Assembly: GCF_904831005.1 (NCBI RefSeq)
Contig: NZ_LR882982.1
Location: 2,294,001 to 2,358,000 of the forward strand
Source: Microbacterium hydrocarbonoxydans
GTDB taxonomy: Bacteria > Actinomycetota > Actinomycetes > Actinomycetales > Microbacteriaceae
Length of the DNA: 64,000 bases
Direction of reading: 5' to 3'
How positions within the stretch are numbered: position 1 is the first letter of the stretch; each line of letters starts with the position of its first letter. Made by a program: the position numbers and the translations under genes. Positions 43,463 through 54,912 of the stretch are shown piece by piece. The notes beneath the pieces were generated by a model, which was not told where the DNA came from, did not search any database, and saw only the letters and a list, made by a program, of their open reading frames with translations.

Positions 43463-45262
43463 TCAGCGAGCGTCCGACAGCGCGGCGGGGTCGCTCACGG
43501 GCAGCCGACAGACGAACGAGCGGCAGTCGAATGCCTGCTCGGGCCCGTCCGCCTTGCCCTCGAAGAGCTCGAACCCGGCGTCGGCGAACGCTCGAGCCTG
43601 GGCCGGAGAGACGATCGCGACGGCATCGGCATCGAGGCCGCGGGCAGCGGCGGCCAGCGCGCCGTCAGGCCGGTCGGTGACGACCACGACCTGACGGGGA
43701 GCCTCGACGAGCGCCGCCGCGACCCGCAGCAGACTCCCGTGGGCGAACGGCTGCTCGAGCGCCCGTGCGGCGTGCGCGCTCACCGCCTCGGCGGCGGCGT
43801 CTCGATACCGATCCCCCGCGCCGAGCACCCACGCCGTGACAGAGGCGGCCGCGACGGCCGAGGCGCCTGAAGGAAGGTCTCCGTCGGTCTGATCCGGCGC
43901 GGTCGCGATGCCGTGGGCAGCCAGCAGAGGGTCTCCGTCGATTCCCGCGAGAGCGGTGTCGAGCAGCGCCCGCCCCTCGGCGGCCCAGGCGGCGTCGCCC
44001 GTCGCGAGGGCCAGGGCGAACAGTCCGTCCGCGAGAAGCGCGGCGTCGGCCGTGGTCGCGACGGCCCGCGACGCGACGCCGTCGAGTGACGCGCGCACCA
44101 GATCTCCGGCGGCATCCCGGTTGACCCGCAGCACGTGTTCGGCGGCGTCGACTGCGGCTCGCACCCACTCGGGTTCGGCCCACGCGACGCCTGCCCGAGC
44201 GAGGGCGGCGATCGCGAGACCGTTCCAGCCCGTGATGACCTTGCCGTCGACAGCGGGCTCCGCGAGCTCGCCCCGCTCGCTGACAGGCCGCAGATAGTAG
44301 CCGCCCTCGCTGCGCTGCCCGTCGATCCATGACTCCGAGTCCTGCGCCGCACCGAATGCGCCTCCGTCGCGCCGCAGCGTGCGCAGCAGGAAGTTCGCCA
44401 CCCCGTGCGCCGTCGACACATCACCCGAGTCGAGCGACACGCGCAGCAGCTGGGCGTTGTCGGTCAGCATGCGCTCGTAGTGCGGCACCGTCCAGTCCCG
44501 CTGCGTGGCGTAGCGGAAGAACCCGCCGTCCTCGTCGCGCAGAGCCGAGCCCGCCATCGCGGCGAGCGCCCGGTCGGCCGCCGCCGCGGCATCCGGAGCC
44601 TCGCGGCGCACGAGCGGGCTCTGCAGGAAGCTCAGCGTGGTGGCGACCGGGAACTTCGGGGCACCGCCGAAGCCGCCGAACTGCGGATCCTCGCGTGCGG
44701 TGATCGCCTGCGCGGCCGCAGCGATCGCACCCGCATCCGGCAGATCCGAAGGCGTGGACGCCGCTGCCTGCGCGAGCGCAGCGGTCACGGCATCCGCCGA
44801 CTCCTCGGCCTGCACCCGCCGCAGCGTCCACGCCTCGTGCACCGCAGCGAGCACGTCGCGGAAGGCCGGCATCGGCTGCCGCGCGACCGGGGGCCAATAG
44901 GTGCCGGCATAGAAGGTACGACCCCTGGGGGTCGCGAACACGGTGAGCGGCCATCCGAGATTCTGCGTGAACGCGGATGCTGCGGCCATGTAGGCGCCGT
45001 CGACGTCGGGATGCTCCTCGCGATCGACCTTGACCGCCACGAAGTCCTGATTGATCGCCGCCGCCGTCACAGGGTCGGCGAACGACTCGCGCGCCATCAC
45101 ATGGCACCAGTGGCAAGTCGAGTATCCGATGGAGATGAGCAGCGGCACACCCCGGCGCTCGGCTTCGGCGAAGGCCTCCGGCCCCCACGGATACCAGTCG
45201 ACGGGATTGTCGGCGTGTGCGCGGAGGTACGGGCTGAGCGTGTCGGCGAGCCGGTTCGTCAT
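43463..45262 (-). CDS. thioredoxin-domain protein of the YyaL/DUF255 family
   Basis: 599 residues. The N-terminal domain is thioredoxin-like with the [12 protein letters not shown] active-site variant (CxxC). The remainder is an (alpha/alpha) barrel resembling cellobiose epimerases ([11 protein letters not shown], then [18 protein letters not shown] and [14 protein letters not shown]). The family is widespread but without an agreed function. It is about 80 residues shorter than the usual 680, mostly in the C-terminal barrel. Start is ATG 45262; TAGCGT (45270-45275) lies 7 nt upstream, suggesting a leaderless message. Confidence 0.9.
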   Translation of the reverse strand: MTNRLADTLSPYLRAHADNPVDWYPWGPEAFAEAERRGVPLLISIGYSTCHWCHVMARESFADPVTAAAINQDFVAVKVDREEHPDVDGAYMAAASAFTQNLGWPLTVFATPRGRTFYAGTYWPPVARQPMPAFRDVLAAVHEAWTLRRVQAEESADAVTAALAQAAASTPSDLPDAGAIAAAAQAITAREDPQFGGFGGAPKFPVATTLSFLQSPLVRREAPDAAAAADRALAAMAGSALRDEDGGFFRYATQRDWTVPHYERMLTDNAQLLRVSLDSGDVSTAHGVANFLLRTLRRDGGAFGAAQDSESWIDGQRSEGGYYLRPVSERGELAEPAVDGKVITGWNGLAIAALARAGVAWAEPEWVRAAVDAAEHVLRVNRDAAGDLVRASLDGVASRAVATTADAALLADGLFALALATGDAAWAAEGRALLDTALAGIDGDPLLAAHGIATAPDQTDGDLPSGASAVAAASVTAWVLGAGDRYRDAAAEAVSAHAARALEQPFAHGSLLRVAAALVEAPRQVVVVTDRPDGALAAAARGLDADAVAIVSPAQARAFADAGFELFEGKADGPEQAFDCRSFVCRLPVSDPAALSDAR

Positions 45263-45310
45263 ACCCCTCACGCTACGCGGGCCGGAGGGCGCGACGGAAG
45301 ACGGGCGGCG

Positions 45311-45883
45311 TCAGGAGACGAGCAGGGTCTCGGCCGGGCGCGACGCGGCATACCCGACCAGGGGCAGCGCACGGTCGGCGGCGAGGGCGATCCGCGCCTG
45401 CAGCACGTCGGACGAGATCACGTATCCGTCGAAGTCGGTGTTGCTCGCGTAGACGCCGAGCGGCAGCGTCAGGGCCTGGAAGAAGGCGAACAGCGGACGC
45501 AGCTGGTGCTCGATGATGAGCGCATGGCGCTCGCCACCCCCCGTCGCGGCCAGCAGCACCGGCTTGCCGACGAGCTCGTACTGCCCGACGAAGTCGAACA
45601 GGTGCTTGAAGAGCCCGGTGAACGACGCGCGGTAGACGGGGCTGCCCACGATCAGCAGGTCGGCCCGCTCGATCGCCACGAGCTTCTCCTCGACGCGCTC
45701 GGGCAGCTGGTCGCGCGACAGCGCCCCCGCGAGTGAGGGGCCGATGTCGGTCAGCTCGATGACCTCGATCTCGACCTCGGCGCGCTCGGCGACAGCACCG
45801 GCGATCGCACGGATCAGAGCCGTGGTCTTGCTGGGTTCGTGCAGGGAGCCGGACACGGCGACGACACGGTAGGGAGCTGTCAT
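45311..45883 (-). CDS. NAD(P)H-dependent FMN reductase (MsuE-like)
   Basis: 190 residues of flavodoxin-like fold: VVAVSGSLHEPSKTTALIRAI (phosphate-binding loop), IVGSPVYRASFTGLFKHLFDF and LAATGGGERHALIIEHQLRPLFAFF, as in MsuE/SsuE-type reductases. These provide FMNH2 for two-component monooxygenases such as SsuD. It lies 9 kb from two LLM monooxygenases of this window that need FMNH2, so it could serve them. Start ATG 45883; TAGCGT (45891-45896) is 7 nt upstream (leaderless). Its -35 area falls in a strong hairpin. Confidence 0.88.
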   Translation of the reverse strand: MTAPYRVVAVSGSLHEPSKTTALIRAIAGAVAERAEVEIEVIELTDIGPSLAGALSRDQLPERVEEKLVAIERADLLIVGSPVYRASFTGLFKHLFDFVGQYELVGKPVLLAATGGGERHALIIEHQLRPLFAFFQALTLPLGVYASNTDFDGYVISSDVLQARIALAADRALPLVGYAASRPAETLLVS

Positions 45884-45901
45884 GCCGACGACGCTACTCA
45901 C

Positions 45902-45936
45902 GACGACGCCCCGTGTCGCCATGTGCGACACGGGGC
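45902..45936. terminator. 15-bp perfect hairpin after aldo/keto reductase
   Basis: Stem GACGCCCCGTGTCGC / GCGACACGGGGCGTC with a CATGT loop, in the 76-bp gap between the AKR stop (45960) and the FMN reductase start (45883), both minus. It should terminate the upstream transcript. No U-tract follows. Confidence 0.75.
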
Positions 45937-45959
45937 GTCATCTGTCGAAACGGAACGCC

Positions 45960-47965
<2,006 letters not shown>

Positions 47966-48007
47966 TCGACGATCGTAGAGGCCGATCCCGTCATACGATG
48001 GAGGGCC

Positions 48008-51000
48008 ATGTCCTCCCCTGTCATCTCGTACCCCGCAGAGCTGCCCGTCAGCGCCGCCCGGGGCGAGATCGCCGACGCCATCCGCGACCACCAGGTCGTG
48101 ATCGTCGCGGGCGCCACAGGATCCGGCAAGACCACGCAGCTGCCGAAGATCTGCCTCGAGCTCGGGCGCGAGCGCATCGCGCACACGCAGCCCCGCCGTC
48201 TTGCTGCGCGCACGATCGCCGAGCGCGTCGCGGAGGAGCTCCAGGTCGAACTCGGCACGCTCGTCGGCTACAAGGTGCGCTTCACCGACAAGGTCTCGGA
48301 CGAGACGCGGGTCGCGCTGATGACAGACGGCATCCTGCTCAACGAGATCAACCGCGATCGGCTGCTCCGCCGCTACGACACGATCATCATCGACGAGGCG
48401 CACGAGCGCTCGCTCAATGTCGACTTCCTGCTCGGATACCTGGCGCGGCTGCTGCCGGAGCGACCCGATCTCAAGGTCATCATCACCTCGGCGACGATCG
48501 ACCCCGAGAGCTTCGCAAGGCATTTCGCGTCGGCGGACGGAACCCCGGCGCCGATCATCGAGGTGTCCGGGCGCACCTATCCGGTCGAGATCCGATACCG
48601 CGGTCAGACCGACGAGACCGATGAAGGCGATGCCGCCGACGCAGCTGACGAGGTCACGGCCATCGTCGCGGCTCTGCGCGAGCTCGATCGTGAGGAACCC
48701 GGCGACGTGCTGGTCTTCCTGCCCGGCGAGGCCGAGATCAGAGACGCGGCGGATGCCGTGCGCGGCGCCTATGCGAAGGATCGCTCCCCCACCGAGGTGC
48801 TGCCGCTGTACGGCCGACTGTCGGCGGCAGAGCAGCATCGCGTTTTCGAGAGGAGCCGGGTCGCCGGCGTGCGGCGCCGCGTCGTGCTCGCCACCAACGT
48901 CGCAGAGACCAGCCTCACCGTGCCCGGCATCCGCTATGTGATCGACACGGGCACCGCACGCATCTCGCGCTACAGCAACCGCTCCAAGGTGCAGCGGCTG
49001 CCGATCGAGGCCATCTCGCAGGCCTCGGCGAACCAGCGCTCGGGCCGCGCCGGTCGCACGAGCGACGGGATAGCGATCCGCCTCTACTCCGAAGAGGACT
49101 TCGAGAAGCGCCCGGAGTTCACCGAACCCGAGATCCTGCGCACCTCGCTCGCCTCGGTGATCCTGCAGATGCTGTCGCTCGGCTTCGGCGACATCACCGC
49201 CTTCCCGTTCCTCACTCCACCGGACTCGCGCGGGGTGAAGGCCGCGTTCGACCTGCTCACCGAACTCGGGGCCGTGCATGCGTCGACCGGCTCGGGAGCC
49301 CCGTCGCTCACCCGCATCGGCCGCGACATCTCGCGCATACCGATCGACCCGCGATTCGCGCGCATGCTCATCGAGGCGGGGCGCCCTGGGGGCGCGAACG
49401 TGACCCGCGACGTGCTGGCGATCGTGGCCGGCATGTCGATCCAGGACGTGCGCGAGCGCCCCTCGCAGGAGGCCCCGCAGAGTGTGCGCGACGAGGCCGA
49501 CAGGATGCACGCGAGGTTCGCCGACCCGACGAGCGACTTCCTCTCGATCCTGAACCTCTGGAACCACCTCAGAGAGCAGCAGCGTGAGCTCGGGTCCAGT
49601 GCCTTCCGCCGACTCTGCCGCTCCGAGCATCTCAACTACGTGCGCGTGCGCGAGTGGTTCGACGTGCACCGTCAGCTCCGCGGGCTCGTGAAGACCGCCG
49701 ACGGTCCAGGCACCGCGGATCCGGATGCTATCCACCGTGCGCTCCTCTCCGGGCTGCTGTCGCAGATCGGCATCCTCGACGAGCGCAAGACCGGCAAGGG
49801 AATCGACCCCAAGAAGAAGCGGATGGCGGAGTACCGCGGCGCCCGCGGCATCCGCTTCTCGATCTTCCCCGGTTCGGCCCTGCGCAAGAAGAGTCCCCAG
49901 GCCGTGATGGCCGCCGAGATCGTCGAGACGTCGCGCACCTATGCGAGAACGGTCGCCGCGATCGACCCCGCCTGGGCCGAGGCGCTCGCGGGGGACCTCG
50001 CGAAGCGGCAGGTCACCGAGCCGCACTGGTCGAAGGATGGCGGGGCGGCCGTCGCCTATGAGAAGGTCACGCTGTTCGGGGTCGAGATCATCCCCCGACG
50101 TCGCGTGCAGTTCGCCCGCATCGATCGCGCCGCGTCACGAGAGCTCTTCGTGCGGCATGCCCTGGTCGAGGGCGAGTGGGACCCGACACGCATCGACAAG
50201 CGCGTCAGCGCGTTCTGGCGCAGCAACGCCGAGCTGCGCAAGCGCCTCGAGAAGCTCGAGGAGCGCGAGCGCCGCCGTGACATCCTCGCGGGCGACGAGG
50301 CCGTCTTCCGTTTCTACGACGAGCGGATCCCCGCCGACGTCTTCGACGTGCGCTCGTTCGAGAAGTGGTGGCGCGAGGCGCTGGCCGCCACCCCGAAGCT
50401 GCTCGTGATGCGCGAGGCCGACCTCGTCGACGACGAGGGCCGCGCGGACCAGAACGAGTTCCCGACGCGCTGGACTCAGGGTGACCAGGTGCTGGGTCTG
50501 GCCTATCGGTTCGAGCCGGGCGCGGCCGACGACGGCGTGAGCGTGGTGATCCCCCTCCCCCTGCTCGCGCAGATCGAGAACCGAGGCTTCGACTGGCAGG
50601 TGCCCGGGCTCCGTGCCGAACTCGTCACGGGCCTGCTGCGCGCGCTGCCCAAGGCCATCCGGCGCCACGTCGTGCCCGCCGCGGACTGGGCCGAGAAGTT
50701 CGGAGCGGAGCTCGCCGGAGACGGCCCCGAGTCGCACGGCGGCATGCCCGCGCGCACGCTCAAGGAGGCTCTCGCGCGGCTGATCCAACCGCTCGCGAAC
50801 CAGCTCGTCACGGCCGCGGACTTCGAGGACGACCGCGTGCCGGCGCACCTGCGCATGAATTTCCGCGCGGTCGACGAGCGCGGTCGGGTCGCCGGATCGA
50901 GCCGTGATCTGAGCGTGCTGCAGGCGCAGCTCGCCGATCGCGCGCGCAGCAGCGTCGCCCGATCGATCGCCTCGCCGCCGCGCCGTCCCGGCCCCTCGAA

Positions 51001-51904
51001 AGGCCCCCAGCCTGCGGCACCCGTCGCGTCGATCGAGCAGGACGGCCTCACCGGCTGGACGTTCGGCGACCTGCCCGAAGTGCTCGACACCCGTGTCGCG
51101 GGTGGAGTGGTGCGCGGGTACCCGGCGATCGTCGATCAGGGCAAGACCGTCTCGGTGCGGGTCGAATCGACGGCAGACGCGGCTGCGACGGCCTCGCGCG
51201 CTGGTGTCCTGCGACTCGTGCTGCTCGGGGTGCCGTCGCCGTCGTCGTATGTGCAGCAGCACCTCACGAGTCAGGAGAAGCTCGCGCTCGCGGCATCCCC
51301 CTACCAGTCCGCCGCCGCACTCATCGAGGACTGCCGTGCGGCCGTGGTGCAGAGCGGGATCGACCGGATCGCGCCGGGCGGCATCGTGCGCACCGAGGCG
51401 GACTTCGTGCGCGTGCGCGACACCGTCTCGGCATCCCTCGTCGACGATCTCTTCGCGTGCGTGTCGCTCGTGGCCCGCATCCTCACGAAGTCCCGCGAGG
51501 TCGAACGCGGCATCAAGTCGCAGAACTCGCTCGCGCTGCTCGGACCTCTGAACGACGTGCGCACCCAGCTGTCGGGACTGCTGCACCCGGGATTCGTCTC
51601 GTCCGCCGGCATCGACCGCCTGGCGCATTTCCCGCGCTACCTCGACGGGATGCTCGACCGGCTGAAGACGCTCGCGAGCGAGCCCGGCAAGGACCGCACC
51701 CGCATGAGCGAGTTCGAGCGCATGGCGAAGGTGTTCGAGGATGCCGGTGGCACGATCCCGCTCGCCCCCGGTGCGCCCACGGCTCTCGTCGAGACGCGCT
51801 GGCTGCTCGAGGAGTATCGCGTGAGCGTGTTCGCGCAGCGACTCGGCACCGCGCAGCCCGTATCGCCGCAGCGCATCATGAAGGTGCTGTCTTCCCGGGG
51901 GTAG
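48008..51904 (+). CDS. hrpA: ATP-dependent RNA helicase HrpA
   Basis: 1298 residues, full length for HrpA. Walker A GATGSGKT at 35-42, DEAH at 129-132 (IIIDEAHERS), motif III SATIDPESF, motif VI QRSGRAGRTSDG. The HA2/OB region and a long C-terminal extension (DUF3418-type, from about 690) follow. It unwinds or remodels RNA, for example stalled ribosomes or fimbrial mRNA processing in E. coli. Start ATG 48008 has GGAGG 3-7 nt upstream, and TACGAT lies 8 nt before it, so the leader is very short. An in-frame open stretch back to 46781 is antisense coding of the neighbour and is excluded. Confidence 0.95.
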   Translation: MSSPVISYPAELPVSAARGEIADAIRDHQVVIVAGATGSGKTTQLPKICLELGRERIAHTQPRRLAARTIAERVAEELQVELGTLVGYKVRFTDKVSDETRVALMTDGILLNEINRDRLLRRYDTIIIDEAHERSLNVDFLLGYLARLLPERPDLKVIITSATIDPESFARHFASADGTPAPIIEVSGRTYPVEIRYRGQTDETDEGDAADAADEVTAIVAALRELDREEPGDVLVFLPGEAEIRDAADAVRGAYAKDRSPTEVLPLYGRLSAAEQHRVFERSRVAGVRRRVVLATNVAETSLTVPGIRYVIDTGTARISRYSNRSKVQRLPIEAISQASANQRSGRAGRTSDGIAIRLYSEEDFEKRPEFTEPEILRTSLASVILQMLSLGFGDITAFPFLTPPDSRGVKAAFDLLTELGAVHASTGSGAPSLTRIGRDISRIPIDPRFARMLIEAGRPGGANVTRDVLAIVAGMSIQDVRERPSQEAPQSVRDEADRMHARFADPTSDFLSILNLWNHLREQQRELGSSAFRRLCRSEHLNYVRVREWFDVHRQLRGLVKTADGPGTADPDAIHRALLSGLLSQIGILDERKTGKGIDPKKKRMAEYRGARGIRFSIFPGSALRKKSPQAVMAAEIVETSRTYARTVAAIDPAWAEALAGDLAKRQVTEPHWSKDGGAAVAYEKVTLFGVEIIPRRRVQFARIDRAASRELFVRHALVEGEWDPTRIDKRVSAFWRSNAELRKRLEKLEERERRRDILAGDEAVFRFYDERIPADVFDVRSFEKWWREALAATPKLLVMREADLVDDEGRADQNEFPTRWTQGDQVLGLAYRFEPGAADDGVSVVIPLPLLAQIENRGFDWQVPGLRAELVTGLLRALPKAIRRHVVPAADWAEKFGAELAGDGPESHGGMPARTLKEALARLIQPLANQLVTAADFEDDRVPAHLRMNFRAVDERGRVAGSSRDLSVLQAQLADRARSSVARSIASPPRRPGPSKGPQPAAPVASIEQDGLTGWTFGDLPEVLDTRVAGGVVRGYPAIVDQGKTVSVRVESTADAAATASRAGVLRLVLLGVPSPSSYVQQHLTSQEKLALAASPYQSAAALIEDCRAAVVQSGIDRIAPGGIVRTEADFVRVRDTVSASLVDDLFACVSLVARILTKSREVERGIKSQNSLALLGPLNDVRTQLSGLLHPGFVSSAGIDRLAHFPRYLDGMLDRLKTLASEPGKDRTRMSEFERMAKVFEDAGGTIPLAPGAPTALVETRWLLEEYRVSVFAQRLGTAQPVSPQRIMKVLSSRG

Positions 51905-51913
51905 CCTGAAGGC

Positions 51914-52858
51914 ATGGCTCGCGCGATCGTCTACACAGAGTTCGGTTCCCCTGACGTGCTGCACCAGATCGAGGTCCCCGACCCGATCGCTCTCGGCGGC
52001 GAGGCGGTGGTGCGCATCGAGGCGGCCGGCGTCAACCCGATCGACGCCAAGCTGCGCAGCGCGAAACGCCCGTCTCCGCCGATCACCGAACCGCGCGGCG
52101 TCGGCTTCGACGGCGCCGGCGTGATCGAATCGCTCGGCGAAGACGTCGAGGGCTTCGCGGTCGGCGACCGCGTCGCGATCCGCGACACGGTGGGCACGTA
52201 TTCGAGCATGCTCGCGGTGCCGGTCGAGAAGATCGTCGCGCTCCCCGACTCGGTCACCGCCGCTGAGGGCGCCGGCATCGGCATTCCGGCCGGCACCGCG
52301 TATCAGGCACTGAAGTCGCTGGGAGTCGAGGCGGGCGACGTGCTGCTCGTGCACGGCGGCTCGGGATCGGTCGGCCAGGCAGCAGTGCAGTTCGCGGTCG
52401 CCTGGGGGGCGACTGTGATCGCCACGGCTAGCCCTGCCCGACACGATCAGCTGCGAGAACTCGGCGCGACGCCGGTCGCCTACGGCGAGGGACTGCTCGA
52501 GCGCGTACGTGAGGCTGCTCCCGACGGCGTGACGGTGGCACTCGACTGCGCAGGCACCGACGAGGCCATCGAGGTGTCGCTCGCGCTCGTCGCAGATCGC
52601 AACCGCATCGCGACGATCGTGCGGGGCCCCGACGCGGCTTCTTTCGGCATCCGGGCATTCTCCGGCGGATCCCCCGAGCCGCTCACCGAGCAGGAGCTGG
52701 CGTGGCGGGCCGAGGCTCTCTCGGCGACGGTGGAACTGCTGGCTTCAGGCGACTTCACGATCGAGATCGGCTCCGAGCTTCCCCTCGCCGAGGCGGCTCA
52801 GGCTCACGAGCTGGTGGAGTCCGGCTCCGCCGCAGGCAAGATCGTGCTGGTTCCGTAG
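51914..52858 (+). CDS. zinc-independent quinone oxidoreductase (MDR family)
   Basis: 314 residues. Alcohol-dehydrogenase-like fold: N-terminal GroES-type domain with EAAGVNPIDAKLR, then Rossmann NADPH site VLLVHGGSGSVGQAAVQFAVA and ALDCAGTDEA. It lacks the zinc-binding cysteines, as in the QOR group. Likely NADPH:quinone or enone reductase. The TAG stop of hrpA is embedded in a TAGCCT box (51902-51907) that ends 6 nt before ATG 51914; no Shine-Dalgarno sequence. Ends 4 bp from the convergent toxin cassette. Confidence 0.9.
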   Translation: MARAIVYTEFGSPDVLHQIEVPDPIALGGEAVVRIEAAGVNPIDAKLRSAKRPSPPITEPRGVGFDGAGVIESLGEDVEGFAVGDRVAIRDTVGTYSSMLAVPVEKIVALPDSVTAAEGAGIGIPAGTAYQALKSLGVEAGDVLLVHGGSGSVGQAAVQFAVAWGATVIATASPARHDQLRELGATPVAYGEGLLERVREAAPDGVTVALDCAGTDEAIEVSLALVADRNRIATIVRGPDAASFGIRAFSGGSPEPLTEQELAWRAEALSATVELLASGDFTIEIGSELPLAEAAQAHELVESGSAAGKIVLVP

Positions 52859-52862
52859 AGCT

Positions 52863-53147
52863 TCAGGACCAGACGCGAGCAGCGGTGGCAGCTGTCGCGA
52901 TCGAGATCGAGTTCGCCGTGATCAGACGGCGGTTGGCTTCGGCAAGTGCTGCTTTCATATTCGCGATCGCGCTGGACCACTCGTGTTGCGCCCGGTCGTA
53001 GGCGCGCTGCGCTTCGCCGTCCCACGCGGCCCTCAGCAGTTCGACCTCGGAGTCGAGGGTGGCGAGTTCGCGCTCGAACGCTGTCACGACGAGGGCGAGC
53101 CGCGCGACCGTCTCTGCGATCGCGTCGTGACGGACGGAGACCTTCAC
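52863..53147 (-). CDS. WXG100-like small helical protein
   Basis: 94 residues, almost all predicted helix, with a central WDG (AAWDGEAQRAYDRAQHEW) in a turn between two helices. This is the WXG100/ESAT-6 layout seen in type VII secretion substrates and partners. The C-terminus lacks a clear YxxxD/E signal. Last gene of a four-gene coupled cassette: its ATG overlaps the preceding gene's stop by 4 nt (53144-53147). Its position after the putative immunity gene is unusual. It may be a secretion partner or second antitoxin; function unproven. Confidence 0.75.
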   Translation of the reverse strand: MKVSVRHDAIAETVARLALVVTAFERELATLDSEVELLRAAWDGEAQRAYDRAQHEWSSAIANMKAALAEANRRLITANSISIATAATAARVWS

Positions 53148-53629
53148 CGGAGCTCCGAGAGTTCGTGTGAGAGATCCAGCTCGCGAAGCACATAGGGCTG
53201 CGAGACGGCGTCGGTGAGGTAGTAGGTGTAGAAGATCACCGCGGCTTCGTCGGCCGTGAAGATCTCGTTCGAGAACACGCGAACCGCGCGGTCGTCGCTG
53301 ATGGGGATGAGGATGGTCGTGGCTTCTGCGGGTTCGGGGCGTCCGACCGTGTACAGATGGCTCGCGCCCTCGGGGCCGGGGAGGCGAACCTCTACGGTCA
53401 TCGCGTCAGCCGAACCGGCGGCCTGCATGAAAGAGTCACTTGTCTGGTCCCCGAAGCCGACGATGCTCGTGGGATCGTCTCCGCGCCAGATTGTGTAGGT
53501 GTATTTTCCGTCGCCGTCCAGGCTTCCGAGGATCAGACGGAGGTGATCCGCAGCAGTTCGGAAGGCCTCATCGATCCAACCGTCCTGGTCTCGAGGGGTT
53601 CTTTCTGCGAACGGCCCGTATGAGGTCAT
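53144..53629 (-). CDS. putative immunity protein for the nuclease toxin
   Basis: 161 residues, no signal peptide, acidic and rich in beta-strand-like stretches (RLILGSLDGDGKYTYTIWRG). I do not recognise a family. Assigned by context: its ATG overlaps the stop of the toxin gene by 4 nt, directly downstream, the standard place for the immunity gene of a polymorphic toxin. Its composition is less GC-rich than the core genes. Alternative: an unrelated accessory factor. Confidence 0.6.
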   Translation of the reverse strand: MTSYGPFAERTPRDQDGWIDEAFRTAADHLRLILGSLDGDGKYTYTIWRGDDPTSIVGFGDQTSDSFMQAAGSADAMTVEVRLPGPEGASHLYTVGRPEPAEATTILIPISDDRAVRVFSNEIFTADEAAVIFYTYYLTDAVSQPYVLRELDLSHELSELR

Positions 53630-54912
53630 GGTTCCTTCCTCACGATCACCCGCGTGATCTCAATGTCATTGCCGTCGAGCCGCCCAGTCGCAGACGTGCC
53701 GCCGTTGACCGATTCGTCGAATTGCCGTTGCGTGCTTCCTGGGCGGAAGTAGTCGTCGTAGGCGGACCCCGACTTGATCTCGATTGCAGTGTAGGTCCCG
53801 TCGGAGTTCGCAACGAGGCCGTCGTAATATCGACCGTTTTGCGGCGAGTTGTCGAAGTCAACCCTGACCTTGGTTCTCATCACGTCGACGTTGCGTTCGT
53901 CGGCGAACTTATCGAGCCCGATCCGTTCGCTGTCGACCCACGACTTGTTGTTCTGCCCCTTCGCGAAGTGCCCGAGGTAGTCACGCCCGTCACCTCGGTC
54001 GCGGCCGCGAACCCGGTCACCGACCGCGTGGCTCTCGGCGGACCACCGTCCGGCCGCGTCGCCGATCATCGCCGCACCGACGCCCGCGACGCCGACGCCC
54101 GCGACGGTGAGGGCGGGTGCTCCGGCGAGGGCGCCTGCACCGGTGACGGTGAGTCCGCCACCCGCGACGGCGAGTCCGGCACCGCCGATGAACGTGGCGG
54201 CGCCGCCGAGGAGCTCCAGGATGATGTCGGGGTGCTCCCACAGCGTCTGGGCGGAGACCGCGAGCATCTCCATCGTCCCTAGGAACGGCTGGACGACAGC
54301 GAGGTCGACGATCGCCGCGGCCATCGCGTGCTGCGCCTGCGACGCGGCTTCCGCGTCGGTCAGCGGCATTCGAGCGGCATCCGCGGCCTCGTCCAACCGG
54401 ATCGCGCAATCGCGCGCGAAGACCTCGAGCGTCGCCCGCGCGTTGAACAGCGCCTCCCGCGCCTCGTCATGGGCCGGACCCGAAGGATCGACGAAAGGCA
54501 CGTCGACCCGCGGCTGCCGCAGTCCAAAACCGACGCGCAGCTCCTGCAGGTGGGCACGATGCGCGGTCAGCGCTGCAGCGCCCTGTCGTTCCGCCTCGTT
54601 CCACAGAGTGATCGCGCGGTCGCCCTCATCCTGCGCCCACTGCAGAGCGTCGGCCCAGGTGAACAGCGCGCCGGCACCCGCGCGAAGCCACTCCCCGGCA
54701 CGCTCCCAGTGCAGAAGCTGACGCTCGAATCGCTCGAGGTACGCGTCGTAGGCGGCGCCGGTCCAGGTGCCGTCATCGTCGAGCGCGGCGAGGTCGTCGC
54801 GCACCCGCGTCGCGTCGGCGCTGCGCGCCTTCCACTCCTCCGCCGTCGCCCGCACATCGGACACGGACCCGGGCACGAGGTCGACCGCCGACTGGGTCTG
54901 CCCCTGCTGCAT
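53626..54912 (-). CDS. polymorphic toxin with C-terminal PD-(D/E)xK-type nuclease domain
   Basis: 428 residues. The N-terminal 200 are helical (WXG/LXG-like, with DLVPGSVSDVRATAEEWKAR) and suit export by type VII secretion. A Gly/Ala/Val-rich hydrophobic stretch follows (about 225-285; GGAGLAVAGGGLTVTGAGAL). The C-terminal 130 residues carry the restriction-endonuclease-like pattern D364-G ... E378-I-K380 (YYDGLV, then AIEIKSG), as in nuclease toxins. Start ATG 54912 overlaps the upstream gene by one base. The 3' third is less GC-rich, fitting a swapped-in toxin domain. Target (DNA or RNA) unknown. Confidence 0.75.
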   Translation of the reverse strand: MQQGQTQSAVDLVPGSVSDVRATAEEWKARSADATRVRDDLAALDDDGTWTGAAYDAYLERFERQLLHWERAGEWLRAGAGALFTWADALQWAQDEGDRAITLWNEAERQGAAALTAHRAHLQELRVGFGLRQPRVDVPFVDPSGPAHDEAREALFNARATLEVFARDCAIRLDEAADAARMPLTDAEAASQAQHAMAAAIVDLAVVQPFLGTMEMLAVSAQTLWEHPDIILELLGGAATFIGGAGLAVAGGGLTVTGAGALAGAPALTVAGVGVAGVGAAMIGDAAGRWSAESHAVGDRVRGRDRGDGRDYLGHFAKGQNNKSWVDSERIGLDKFADERNVDVMRTKVRVDFDNSPQNGRYYDGLVANSDGTYTAIEIKSGSAYDDYFRPGSTQRQFDESVNGGTSATGRLDGNDIEITRVIVRKEP

